Notes under the pieces: generated by a model
Told to the model about the DNA's origin: nothing
Seen by the model: only the letters and a program-made list of their open reading frames with translations
Databases searched by the model: none
Shown here: in pieces, positions 44,731-55,897 of the stretch
Numbering within the stretch: the first letter of the stretch is position 1
How the letters are laid out: each line of letters opens with the position of its first letter
Made by a program: the position numbers and the translations under genes
NCBI RefSeq assembly: GCF_937616625.2
Contig: NC_065572.1
Location: 57,819,653-57,883,652 of the forward strand
Direction of reading: 5' to 3'
From: Mercurialis annua
Taxonomy: Eukaryota; Streptophyta; Magnoliopsida; Malpighiales; Euphorbiaceae
DNA length: 64,000 bases

Positions 44731-47700
44731 ATGGCAGCAAATCATATCAGACCTGAGGATTCGATGTCCAGTCCATTATTTGTGCATCCTGGTGAGAATC
44801 CTTCTCTTGTATTGGTTTCTACTTTGCTGAATGGTAGTAATTACCATTTCTGGTACAGATCAACGCGTATGGCATTGATTTCAAAGAATAAATATAAGTT
44901 TGTGGATGGATCCATACCTGTACCAGCTTTTGATGATTTCAATTATCCAGTTTGGGAACGTTGTAATACTCTTGTTATGTCTTGGATATATCGAGCTGTG
45001 AATCAAATCATAGCTGATAGTGTTAGCTGCATTGATACTGCATTAGATATATGGACTGATTTGAAAGAAAGATTTTCTCAAGGAGATTCCTATAGAATTG
45101 GTGATTTGCAGGAGGAAATTTACAGTTTTAAACAGAATAGTATGTCAGTTACTGAATACTTTACACATCTCAAAACTCTTTGGGATGAGCTACATAGCTT
45201 AAGGACAATTCCAACTTGTCACTGTGAACTTAGATGTTCTTGTGGAATTGATCATGCAATCAAGAGGACTCAGTCAAATGATGAGGTGATAAAGTTTGTA
45301 AAAGGACTTAATGACAATTTTTCTACTGTGAAAACTCAGATCATCATGAAAGAACCTTTGCCTGTGATCAATAAGGCTTTTACAATGGTGATACAATTTG
45401 AGAGACAACTAGCTAGTAATGGTTCAACTAGCAAATCTGTGACAGATTCAAACATTTTCATGGCAAAGGGAATGCATGAATCTGAATATGAAACAGATTA
45501 TGAGTCCAATGTATGCTATGCCAGAGGAAGAGGCATGAATAATTTCAGAGGAGGATATAGGAGAGGAGGTTTCAACTCTTATATGAATCAGAAACAAAAA
45601 CTATGTTCTCACTGTGGAAATTCAGGTCATACTATTGATTTTTGCTATAGAAAGCATGGCTTTCCTCCAGGTTTTCAATCTGGTTTTCAGTCTACTTTTG
45701 GAACCAGAAACAAACCTGAATCCTCCTATGCAAATCAAGTTCAAAGTTCTGAGCATGAATATCAGGACTATGAAGATGATAGGTCTATGTCCCAAAAATA
45801 CAAGCAGCAAGATTTCCAAAAGCAGCAAATATCTGCAGACCAGGTCATGAACTCTAATGCACAAACAGGTCAAATTTTCCCATTTACTCCTGATCAATAT
45901 CAGAAGATAATGGCACTAATTCAACCAAACTTGAATGATGGAGGATCATCTCAGGTCAATTCTCTAGTTTCAACCTTCAAGCCACAAGTTGACAATCAAG
46001 GTATTGTGCATACTACTTGCTTATTGTCTTCAAAAACATATAAAAATGTATGGATCTTAGACACTGGTGCTACAGATCACATAATTTGCAGACATGAGTA
46101 TTTTTCTCAGTCACAACCAGTAAGCAATGTGAGTGTTAAGTTACAAAATGGATCACTGATTCCAGTATCTCATATTGGTTCTGTGCAGTTGAGCAGTGAT
46201 CTTGTTCTACATCATTTTCTATTTGTGCCTGTGTTTAATTTCAACCTCATATATGTTAGCAAGATGACAGATGATAAGAGACTTTTCTTAATTCTCTATG
46301 GTGATTCATGTTTCATTCAGGATATGGTAACATGGAGGAAGATTGGCTCAGCTAAAAAGAAAGATGGGTTGTACCAGTTTACTCCTGTGAATTCAGTTTT
46401 ATCTAGCTGTAATTCTGCTATTTCTGAGTCAAATTCTAGCAATAATATAGATATTTGGCATTATAGATTAGGCCATTTATCTCACAATAGGATCAAACTT
46501 GTCCAACAGATTGATTCATCAGTAAAATCATCTTTTAATCCTATCTGTGATGTTTGTCATTTTGCCAAACAAAAAAGGTTATCTTTTCCCTTAAGTTCCA
46601 CAGTAACTGAAGCAAGTTTTGACTTAATTCATGTTGATATATGGGGACCAATGCTTGTTGCTGCAATACATGGTCACAAGTATTTTTTGACTATTGTGGA
46701 TGATAAATCCAGATACACATGGATATTCTTGATGAAGAATAAATCAGAAAGCAGAGAGCATCTACAAAGTTTTGTTAACTTTGTCAAAACACAATTCTAA
46801 AAAACAACCAAAGTCTTACGATCAGATAATGGAGCAGAATTTGCTGATCTTCAATTCTATAAGGATCATGGGATGCTGCATCAAACAAGCTGTACATATA
46901 CACCTGAGCAGAATAGCACTGTAGAGAGGAAGCACCAGCATATTTTGAATGTAGCCAGGGCAATCAGGTTCCAGTCTTCTTTGCCTTTACATTTTTGGGG
47001 ATATTGTGTTTTGCATGCTGTTTATTTGATAAATAGGATTCCATCCCCTATTATCAAAAACAAAACTCCATACCATATCCTCTATAATGCAGCACCTGAT
47101 TTGAAACACCTAAGGGTTTTTGGTTGTCTGAGTTTTGCTAGCACATATGGTCCTCACAGAACAAAATTTGACAGCAGAGCAGAAAAGTGTGTTTTTCTTG
47201 GTTTTCCACCAAACACTAAGGGATAAATTCTTTGCTGTTTGGATACAAAGAGAATTTTTGTTTCTAGAAATGTTATATTCTATGAAACATCATTTCCCTA
47301 CTCTGATAAAACTGATCCTCATACATCTGAGATGTCATACACTTATGATGTTCTTCTAGTACCTTCAACTGCAATCCCAGATTCTTCATCCTTTTCTTAT
47401 TCTCAAAATGACCCTTCTTCACCCATTTCCTCTTCTCCAGTACCATGGAGATCACCACCACAACCTGTCATATCAACTCCTCCTTTATTTCCTGATCAAG
47501 ATTTCCCTCCTCTCAGGAAATCAACTAGAACAACCACATCTCCATCTTTTCTAAAAGACTATCAGTACACATTACCAACTTCTTTTCACACCACCACACC
47601 AAACACTACCACACCTCATCACATCTCTTCTGTTATTTCTTATAACAACATCTCAAACCATCACAAAACCTACCTTTTTAACATTGACACAATCACAGAA

Positions 47701-49181
47701 CCAAGAACATACAATGAGGCCATAAAGCATGTTTGCTGGAAAAATGCTATGGAGACTGAACTCAATGCTTTATCTCAGAACAATACCTGACATCTCCCAT
47801 CTTTGCCTGTTGGCAAAAAACCCATTGGCTGCAAATGGGTCTACAAGGTGAAATACAACTCTACTGGAGGTATTGAAAGATGTAAGGCACGATTAGTGGC
47901 TAAGGGCTATACACAACAAGAAGGACTAGATTATTTGTCCACTTTCAGCCCTGTTGCAAAGATGACCACTATAAGGACCATGTTGACAATTGCCTTTATT
48001 AATAACTAGCATCTTCATCAACTTGATATAAACAATGCATTTTTGCATGGTGATTTGTAAGAGGAGGTGTATATGCAATTACCACAAGGATTTGAAGCTT
48101 CTGATCCATCACTTGTCTGCAAACTGCAGAAATCATTGTATGGCTTGAAGCAAGCCAATAGACAATGGCATGCTAAATTGATTGGTGCTCTTATCTCTCA
48201 AGGATTTAAACCAGCTCCTTCAGATTCTTCATTGCTGATCAGGCATACAGATTCTTCCTTTGTTATATTGCTCATCTATGTTGATGATGTTATTGTGGCT
48301 AGCAATTCAATTGCAGACATTACCTCCATCAAGTCTTTTCTTCATGACCAGTTCAGCATTAAAGATCTTGGTGTTTTAAAATACTTTCTTGGTTTAGAAG
48401 TGGCACATTCTTCTTCTGGTATTAATCTTTCACAGAGAAAGTATGCCCTTGATTTACTCAAGGATACTGGTTTTCTGGATTCAAAACCAGTTCCAACACC
48501 AATGATAACATCAAAGAGACTTTGTACGGATGATACAGACTTGTTACCAGACAACACAGATTACAGAAAGTTAGTTGGCAAACTACTTTACTTGTGTACA
48601 ACCAGGCCTGATATCTCCTTTGCTGTGCAGCAATTGTCTCAATTTCTGGATTGTCCAACTAAGGCTCATATGGTGGCTATTCACGGAGTCTTAAGATATA
48701 TAAAGAGCTCACCAGGCAAAGGTCTCTTTTTCTCCAGAAACAGCTCAAGGGTTTTTCTGATGCTGACTGGGCTACTTGTCCTGACACCAGGAGATCTATC
48801 TCTGGTTCATGTGTTTTCCTTGGCACTTCCCTTATTTCTTGGAGGTCCAAGAAACAGACCACAGTATCTATATCAAGTTCAGAAGCAGAAGTAGGATACA
48901 GGTCTCTTGCTGCTTTAACTTATGAGATTCAATGGTTGGTGTATCTGCTTACAGATTTGCATCAGTCCCATACATTGCCTGTTCAAGTATACTATTATAG
49001 TAACTCAGCCATCCAACTGGCTCACAATCCAGTTTTCCATGAAAGATCTAAGCATATAGAGATTGATTGTCATGTTGTTAGAGAAAAAATCAACACAGGT
49101 CTCATCCATCTCCTTCCAGTTCCTTCTGCTGCACATCTTGCTGATTGTTTTACCAAACCTCTGCCTCCTGCAATAATCTAG
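44731..49181 (+). pseudogene. gag-pol of copia A, inactivated
   Basis: Domains in order: gag with a CCHC zinc knuckle (C-SHC-GNSGH-TIDFC, about residue 291), aspartic protease (DTGATDH, about 446), GAG-pre-integrase and integrase (HYRLGHLSH; HVDIWGP; RSDNGAEF), reverse transcriptase ([24 protein letters not shown]) and RNase H up to HLADCFTKPL. In-frame stops lie at 46798, 47224, 47788, 48007 and 48058; a single frameshift lies near 48745-48760. Except for that shift the whole 4.4-kb frame is kept, so decay has been mainly by point substitution. Confidence 0.9.
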
Positions 49182-49229
49182 CGTCACTTTTCACGCACAC
49201 TTTGCGTAAAATAACCAAACCATACTTAG

Positions 49230-50329
49230 GTTGTTTCAAAAGAAAAAAGATGGCTATTTGGCCAGTTTAGTCACTAATTTGTCTTGATTAAATCAAACGA
49301 ATTCCTTTAGTTAATTACCTACTGTTTTTGTCTTTAACCTTGGTATTTTATTTGATTTATAGTTAAGTGAATTATAAGCGACAAATATTTTACAATTTAA
49401 ATTATAATTACTCGGGTAACTATATTTAATTTCGAATATCTAAATGACGTGAATATTGGTTTAATTACAATTTAGCCCTTGAATATATTTTTAACTTATT
49501 AAGTTGTTGATTATAACTTTATATTTCATTTTGAATAATAATAACTATATTTAATTTCGAATATCAATTTGGCATGAAATTGGCTAAATTACATTTTAGC
49601 CCCTAAACGTTTTTATAACTTATTTAAATAAGTTCTTGGTTAGTAATTTGTTATTTTGTTTTAATTATAAACAAAAGCAATTAATTTGATTTCGGATATC
49701 AAATTGGATAAAGTACAGTTTAGTCCCTAATTGGTTAAAGTATAGTTTAGTCCCTAAACTTTTATAAACTTAAAATGGTTAGATTTTTGGATTGTAACTT
49801 GGGTTACTTGAAATTGAAGTTATTGAGTTCTGCTTTTAAAATGGATTATTATTTTATCGAATTATTTTATAAATATAAACTCGGGTTTATATTTGATAAA
49901 CGTTTGAGTCGGGTTAAACTTGGGTCACCCGACAAGTGAGGTTAGCTTGGTAGTTATTGGTAACTCGGCTAACCCACTATTTGGAAATTAATTATTATTT
50001 AAAGATTATTAAATAATATTTGTAAATCGGATTTTAAGCGAGAACTCAATAGACTTGTATTAATTGAACGTTTATACCTATTGGGTATTTTGTGTTGTTC
50101 TGGATTGTTTTATTCCAACGTGTGAATTGTGCTAGTCCTATGTGATGTCTAGTACTCTCTAGAGTTAGGGTCTGTTTTTAATAATTATTTTATTCGTCTA
50201 GACCCGTCTACTGTTCGTGCTTCAGAGGCGAACCAGGATTAGTTGCTTGCCGGTTATCACGTGGATTAGCAAGCAGTGAGTTTGTACTTATTACTTACCG
50301 CTTTATTAAGTAAATTGTTATTTTAATAT

Positions 50330-50397
<68 letters not shown>

Positions 50398-51217
50398 ACG
50401 TATACTGTGAACTATTTTTATATTATGGCTCTTAGTTGGAACATGCTATCTAATCGGCATCATTAGGACTGCGTGCGCACCGGTAATGATCTGGGTAAGG
50501 TAATTATGGAAATGTGGTAACTCGGTGTGGGCATAGCTCTCGGGATCAAATAGAGTAACTCGTTGTAGCACAGCTCTCGGGACTCTGGATATGGTATAGG
50601 TGTGGTCAGTGGTAACTCGGTGTAGCTCAGCTCTCGGGACCAAACCTATTGGAATATGTTTATTATTTAGAATTGTGGATTAGGTTCCAACTATTATTCG
50701 TAATATCGTTATTAAATATTTTAAACGGTTTTAAAGGTTTTCCACTTGGTAAATATAAATAGTGGTATAAACTCATCTCAGTATATCTTCCCAGGGTTAT
50801 GATCTAAGAGAGTCTGGTGATCTCTGTCTTTACTTTTTCTTGGAGGTTTCATTTATTTTAGTAAAACTATCAAACTATTTTATTCTTAGACCGCAGTAGT
50901 TGACTAGACGTCTGTATTTCTATTACAATTGTTTGTCGGATTGGTCTGATTGGATATATTGCTTTGGCATGACTATACTGTTTACTCTGTTTATTTTTAC
51001 GCCATATTGGAGACTCGTAGTTGAACGAGTATTTATAATATTAAATGTTGAATATTATAACTGCTAGAATTAGGCTGAAGTCTCGGTTGCCCCCGAGCAT
51101 TGGTTTTCTTACAGGTTTATTATAATTGTATGTTAACCGAAAGGCTAGCTACGGGTTTTGGTACAACCATACCCATATCCTAGCGCCGGTCGCGATTCAT
51201 GAAAATGGATCGTGACA
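49230..51217 (+). mobile_element. Large LTR of the 5/40-kb family, with start of an internal domain
   Basis: The 3' end GGATCGTGACA (51217) and the preceding 'ctagcgccggtcgcga' and 'gctacggg' match the LTR at 4940-7803. Three 'taactcggtgtagc.cagctctcgggac' words lie at 50516-50640. Directly after the end, 'gtggcgactcc' (51218-51228) resembles the start of a retroelement internal region. The 5' start is uncertain; it abuts the broken end of copia A. A (AT)31 run lies inside. Confidence 0.55.
50333..50394. repeat. (AT)31 microsatellite
   Basis: 62 uninterrupted bases of alternating A and T within the LTR. Confidence 0.97.
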
Positions 51218-52160
51218 GTGGCGACTCCATATTTTCTCAAACCCTATCCAGAATAGAGTCCTGCCATAAGTTTGGGCGGGCAGCCCTGGAACCCCTCTCT
51301 GCTCGCAATAACATCATCAATATACTAAAAAATCACAAATTATACACTACACTATCTAATAATACAAAAACATTACATTAAAAATATTTGATATCATATT
51401 TCAATTTTATAATCACTTTCTTCAAGCTTCTGTAGTTTTTTCAGCATATTTAATATTATTTTATAATTGGAATTATAAAATTGAAATCTTTATATTCCAT
51501 ATCATCATTCCAATAACCATTATACTTTATAAAACTGGAATTTTCGAGGCCCCCATTCTGCAAAATTAATTTTTCTTAATTTTGTTAATTTATCATATAT
51601 TGAATGAAACATGATAGTAAATCTAATCGAATATTTGTATTACCTCAAAGTTTTTGTTTTTCGATGTAACTGAGATGAAATTTGTCGATTAATTAAATAT
51701 CCTCACTAATTTCGATATATATCAGTTCTTCAAAAAGTGCTACTTCGATCAATATGTATTTCAGTCTGTAATTATGAATGTTGATTTGAATGAGTGGTTG
51801 AATCAGTTGAAATACGTCGATTAATTAAAAAATTCACTGATTTTAAAATCAGTTTCTCAACAGGCATGACTTCAATTAATATCTATTTCGAATTCTATTT
51901 ATGAATCAAGATTTGATCTAGTGATCGAATCTGAGATTTCTTGTTTCAAATTAAGGATTCATTCTGGAAGCTTTTCGATATCCTTCTTTGTTCTTTCTTT
52001 TCTATTTTCTCTAATTTTACAGTAATGACTGACGCCATTTGACATGTCCCATTAGTTGTGTCATTTTATTTATTGAATTTCAAATTGAAGTAGCGAATGA
52101 AGTTATGGTATGATGGGTGAAAAAGGTGTAAATATGCTTCAAAATGAGGTATATTAAAAA
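51218..52160. other. No gene; possible stub of retroelement interior
   Basis: The first 90 bases ('gtggcgactcc...gggcgggcagccctgg') may be retroelement-internal. The rest is AT-rich. 51660-51900 contains loosely repeated 'gtcgattaattaaa' and 'acttcgatcaatat' words suggesting an old duplication. Confidence 0.4.
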
Positions 52161-52582
52161 GGGTATTGGCAAAACAAATCCTAATGTTTCACTTTCTTTT
52201 TGCGATTTAAGCCTAACGTTTAAATGTTGTGAAACAAATTCTAACCTTTCTAATTTTTGCATTTTTTAACCCAAATCGTTTTTCGACCATTTTTTGCATA
52301 TGCTGCAGCCATATTGGCATATTAAATCCAAATGTTAAAAAAATTTACAAATAAAATTCCAACCTTTCACATTTTGGCACTTTATTTATACTATATATAA
52401 AAGCACGGATGGGGGGGGGGGGACAGGCACATTTACGTTAATGCCCTTTTAACTTTATAAAATATAATTATAAATTAAAAACTATTGAGATAATTATTAG
52501 AGTTAGTATACTAAGTAAAATTAACTACTTAAAATATCATTTACATTTATATATATAATTTAGTAATTGCTGAGTTTTCATA

Positions 52583-52841
52583 ATGGCCGATGTTAAGAGC
52601 AAATTTGAGTCTGCGAGGGAATGGATTGTCGATCACAAGCTTAAAGCTGTTGGTAATTTCTTTTTCTTTTTGTGAATTTTTTTCTGGTATTAAAGGAAAT
52701 TGAAATTGGAAATTGAACTGTTTGATTAATTTTGTTATGGGGATAGGATGCCTATGGCTCGGTGGAGTTGCTGGTTCAATTGCTTATAATTGGTCTCAAC
52801 CCAATATGAAAACAAGTGTCAGGCTTATTCATTGTACTTAG
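52583..52841 (+). pseudogene. Captured HIG1-domain gene fragment (two exons) in Helitron
   Basis: Exon 1 (52583-52652) encodes MADVKSKFESAREWIVDHKL plus KAV. An intron with GT (52653) and AG (52746) borders follows; exon 2 (52747 onward) encodes GCLWLGGVAGSIAYNWSQPN, then MKTSVRLIHCT and a TAG at 52839-52841. This is the start of plant HIG1-domain (hypoxia-induced protein) family members, small mitochondrial inner-membrane proteins linked to respiratory complex assembly. The intron with correct phase shows genomic-DNA capture, not retroposition. It ends within the HIG1 domain, so it lacks the second membrane segment and is not expected to function. Confidence 0.85.
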
Positions 52842-52965
52842 TTTAAGGTGTGTCTCCAAACCATGGGATTCTCTTATCAGGAGCAACTGATTCATCAGAG
52901 ACCATTCACGTATCTTTTCTGCAAAAATTATTTAGACGAACTCAAAAGCAAACACGGAATAGGAT
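52842..52965 (+). pseudogene. Captured F-box-like fragment joined to the HIG1 fragment
   Basis: Directly after the HIG1 piece, one frame reads LRCVSKPWDSLIRSN, a stop, then FIRDH. This resembles the end of a plant F-box domain ('RCVSK.W.SLI....F...H'). Stops at 52892-52894 and later show it is dead. It is short, so the family call is tentative, but the change of sequence type at about 52842 is abrupt. Confidence 0.5.
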
Positions 52966-54218
52966 CGCTACTTTATAAAATATAATTGTTAATTAAAATT
53001 TAAAAAATTATTAAAATAATTATTAGAGTTAATTAGAGTTAATTAAAATAAACTACTTATAATACTATATAGAGATAATTGTTTAGAATGCTAATTCAAA
53101 TAGACTACTTTAATATATAATAATTATTATTTTAATTATTATTTAATCATTTAGAATTTTAATTAAAATAAAATATTTTTAATAAATTATTAATTTAATT
53201 ATTATTTAATATTTTCAATTTATATTCTCTATAAATAAGATAAACTACTCCTAATTAACTAACTAAGATATATTTCTTTTACTATTCATCACCATCAATT
53301 ACCAAAACTATAAAATATAACCCACATCTATTTAACTTATCAATATAACCATTTATCATAATGGATACAAGTGTATATAATGTAATTCAGTCACGTCAAG
53401 TATTAAATACGAACATAACTTGATTTAAAAAAATTAAAAAATTCAACTACTATTACAGTTTTTACTATTAGTCCTTTTCAATTTATTCGAATTATTAAAA
53501 ATGAATTATTTATTTAATTTGAACTATAAATTTAATTTGAAAAAATTCTGACCAGGACACGCTTTACCTCCCAATTCGAAAAGTTTGCCTTGCTTTTTGG
53601 TATGATTTTTACTTGAAATGAAGGCACATGCCAAGTCTCATTCCCTATTTTGTTGTGTAGATTTTATAATTCTACTTAAATAAAAAATATTTTTGTGATC
53701 ATAAAAAAATGAAAATTAAAACAGAAATTAAAAAAAATATAGTAAAATAAAATATATCAATCTTAGAATATTATTTTTATTTACATGAATTAAACATAAC
53801 TTATTTTATGATTTTAATGTCTTCTGTTTTTTTTAAAAAAATTAAAGTTTTGTGTTTGAAATAAGTTATAAATTTAATTTCCTTTTATTTTGTAAGATTA
53901 TATTTCACATAAAATACTATTATATTAAATATTATTATTATTACATTCTAACTTTATTTAAAAATAAAGTTATATACAACTCAAATATTAAATTAAATAC
54001 ACTACTATAATTTTAATATGACGTGTCACATTACGAGCCACGTGCGTAGCACGTAAAGCAATACTAGTAGTTAAAAAAAGATGACATAATGGCTGAAATT
54101 TCAGATGACGCTACAAATTACAAAAATTGGAAAGGTTAAAATTTCTTTTGTAACATTTTAAACGTTAGGCTTGAATCGCTAAAAAAGTAAGACGTTAAGA
54201 TTTGTTTTGCCAATAACC

Positions 54219-55151
54219 TTTTTACAAATAATTCCTTATATTTTCAAATTAATATTTTCCAATTCCATATATGAATTAAATCTACTCTAATCAATATGAA
54301 ACAAACTGATTTGACTTAAATACTATATTTTTTCTACTTTTAACTCAATTAGTAATTGAAAATAATTTTTTAATGATATATTACCAAATGCTAAAAATCA
54401 AATGAATATAATATTACATGATTGATTTTAGCATATAAACATAAAGAAAATAAGAAATAACTAACCAGCAAAAAAAATTAAACATTTGATTTAAATATGT
54501 ATGTGTGGTTGAACCGGCCTGCCCAATTCAATTTCGGTTAAGCAGTTCTATCCGGTTCAATCCGGTCCAAATTAACCTGATTGGACTAGATTTTCAATTC
54601 TAATGACTTAAAAACTGCATGACTGGCCAGATTTCGGTTGAACTGTTTAGTCCAGTCTAATTTTTAAAACACTGTTAATTCTGTATTTAACTTGTTTCTT
54701 TGTAAGGTTGGCTTATTTTTAAAACACTGCTAATTCTGTATTTAACTCTTTTTTGTATGGGACGTAATTTTTGGCCTTTTTAGGCTAAAAATCGCCACCC
54801 CACTCCACTCCCATAAATTCCACTCCCATTAATTCAAAATTTTAGCTTGTTTTTAGTTTTCTTGTAATATCATCTTAGTTTATTTTAAGATTTCCAGTTT
54901 ATTTTTCTTATTTTGTCGACCATTTTTGGTCTAGCTCTAAAATTTATTTTCTACTTTTGTGTGGAGGGTTACATATACTCTCTGGGAAATATTCCGGCAT
55001 TTTCGGTTTTTGCTTCGGCATCTCCGGTGTTTTTTGGAGCGTTGAAAACTTATTTTATAGATCTAAATATTTGCAATATATTATTGGGTTTATATTGTAA
55101 TCGATCTATTTATATTTATGCTGTAATCTTTTAGATTTATAATTTTTATTT
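54219..55151. other. No gene; old repeat sequence
   Basis: 54500-54660 has 'aaccggcctg' and 'ccggttcaatccgg' words in both orientations. A roughly 54-bp unit containing 'ttttaaaacactg.taattctgtatttaact' occurs twice (54660-54750). The open frame 54913-55134 is AT-rich and unsupported. Confidence 0.45.
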
Positions 55152-55656
55152 GGCTTAATGTCTTAAAAATTCCTGACCTTTTAGTCCCTTTTCAATCCTA
55201 CCCTGACGTTGAAAACTGATCAATTTGACCCTATTTCGCATTTTATCGTTTCAATTGTACCCTAATTTTTGAATTTTTGTCAATTTGCGTACTTAAATAA
55301 TGAAATCGTTAAATTAACTAAGTTTAAAGATAAAACTAAATTAATTTCCATTATAAAAACTACAAATAAGTCCTTTATTTTCAAAAACTAACTAAAAACC
55401 ATAATCCAATTAAAACTAATTTAAATTCTTAAATAATTTAACTAAATTTAAAAAAAATTAAACACATACAATTAATATATGTTAGACATGGAAAATGTTT
55501 TTTAATTTTTTTCAAATGAAAAAGACGCCAATTTAATTTTTCAGGGTACAATTGAAACGATAAAATGAAAAATAGGGTAAAATTGACAAGTTTTCAACGT
55601 CGGAGTAGGATTGAAAAGGCGCTAAAATGTCGGGTTTTTTTATAAGGCATTAGGCC
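55152..55656. mobile_element. Mutator-like MITE, copy 3 of the 0.5-kb family
   Basis: Starts GGCTTAATGTCTTAAAAATT and ends TTTATAAGGCATTAGGCC, with an exact 9-bp duplication TTTTTATTT (55143-55151 and 55657-55665). The inner sequence is in reverse order relative to copies 1 and 2 over part of its length. Non-coding. Confidence 0.9.
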
Positions 55657-55703
55657 TTTTTATTTTATTAGTAATATATTTGGGTGACCTCTAGTGATTA
55701 TTG

Positions 55704-55897
55704 TGTAATTTTGAGAGAATAATTGATGTTTTGATGTCTTGTATATTGCTGTACGTATGGTTACATTTATACACATAGCATAACAGTTCTATTCTAATAC
55801 AAATACACATGATTAGAGATTAAGATTAGAAGCTATCTTAGAGATAAAGATAAGCTATCTTGAAGATATAGATAAGCTTAAATTAACTGTGTTAACA
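55704..55897 (-). repeat. 3' LTR of copia B
   Basis: 194 bp, TGTTAACACAG to CAAAATTACA on the element strand, identical to the 5' LTR. Confidence 0.95.

Larger units (their letters stand above)
44287..49181 (+). mobile_element. Decayed Ty1/copia retrotransposon A
   Basis: A 5' LTR, primer-binding site and gag-pol region are in order, but no matching 3' LTR follows; the element breaks off just after the RNase H region, where a large LTR begins. Five in-frame stops and one frameshift inactivate it. See the component entries. Confidence 0.9.
52385..54067 (+). mobile_element. Helitron (1.7 kb) with captured gene fragments
   Basis: The 5' end TTTATACTATATATAAAAGC follows a host A (52384). The 3' end is CTAG followed by host T (54068). 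A 3' hairpin (acgtgc/gta/gcacgt, 54040-54054) precedes it. Both ends match the small Helitron at 3579-4066; the canonical TC start is TT here. Like that element it has a long G run near the start. It carries a HIG1-type fragment and an F-box-like fragment (52583-52965). No Rep/helicase gene is present, so it is non-autonomous. Confidence 0.87.
52161..54218. mobile_element. MITE split by a Helitron
   Basis: GGGTATTGGCAAAACAAATC at the left is the near-complement of GATTTGTTTTGCCAATAACC at the right. Subterminal 'gatttaagcctaacgttt' and 'aaacgttaggcttgaatc' also pair. The two halves are separated by the Helitron at 52385-54067. No exact target duplication was seen. Confidence 0.75.

Noticed and set aside
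52583..52841. HIG1-type fragment as a functional gene
   Set aside because: It stops within the domain, is joined to an unrelated fragment and lies inside Helitron boundaries.
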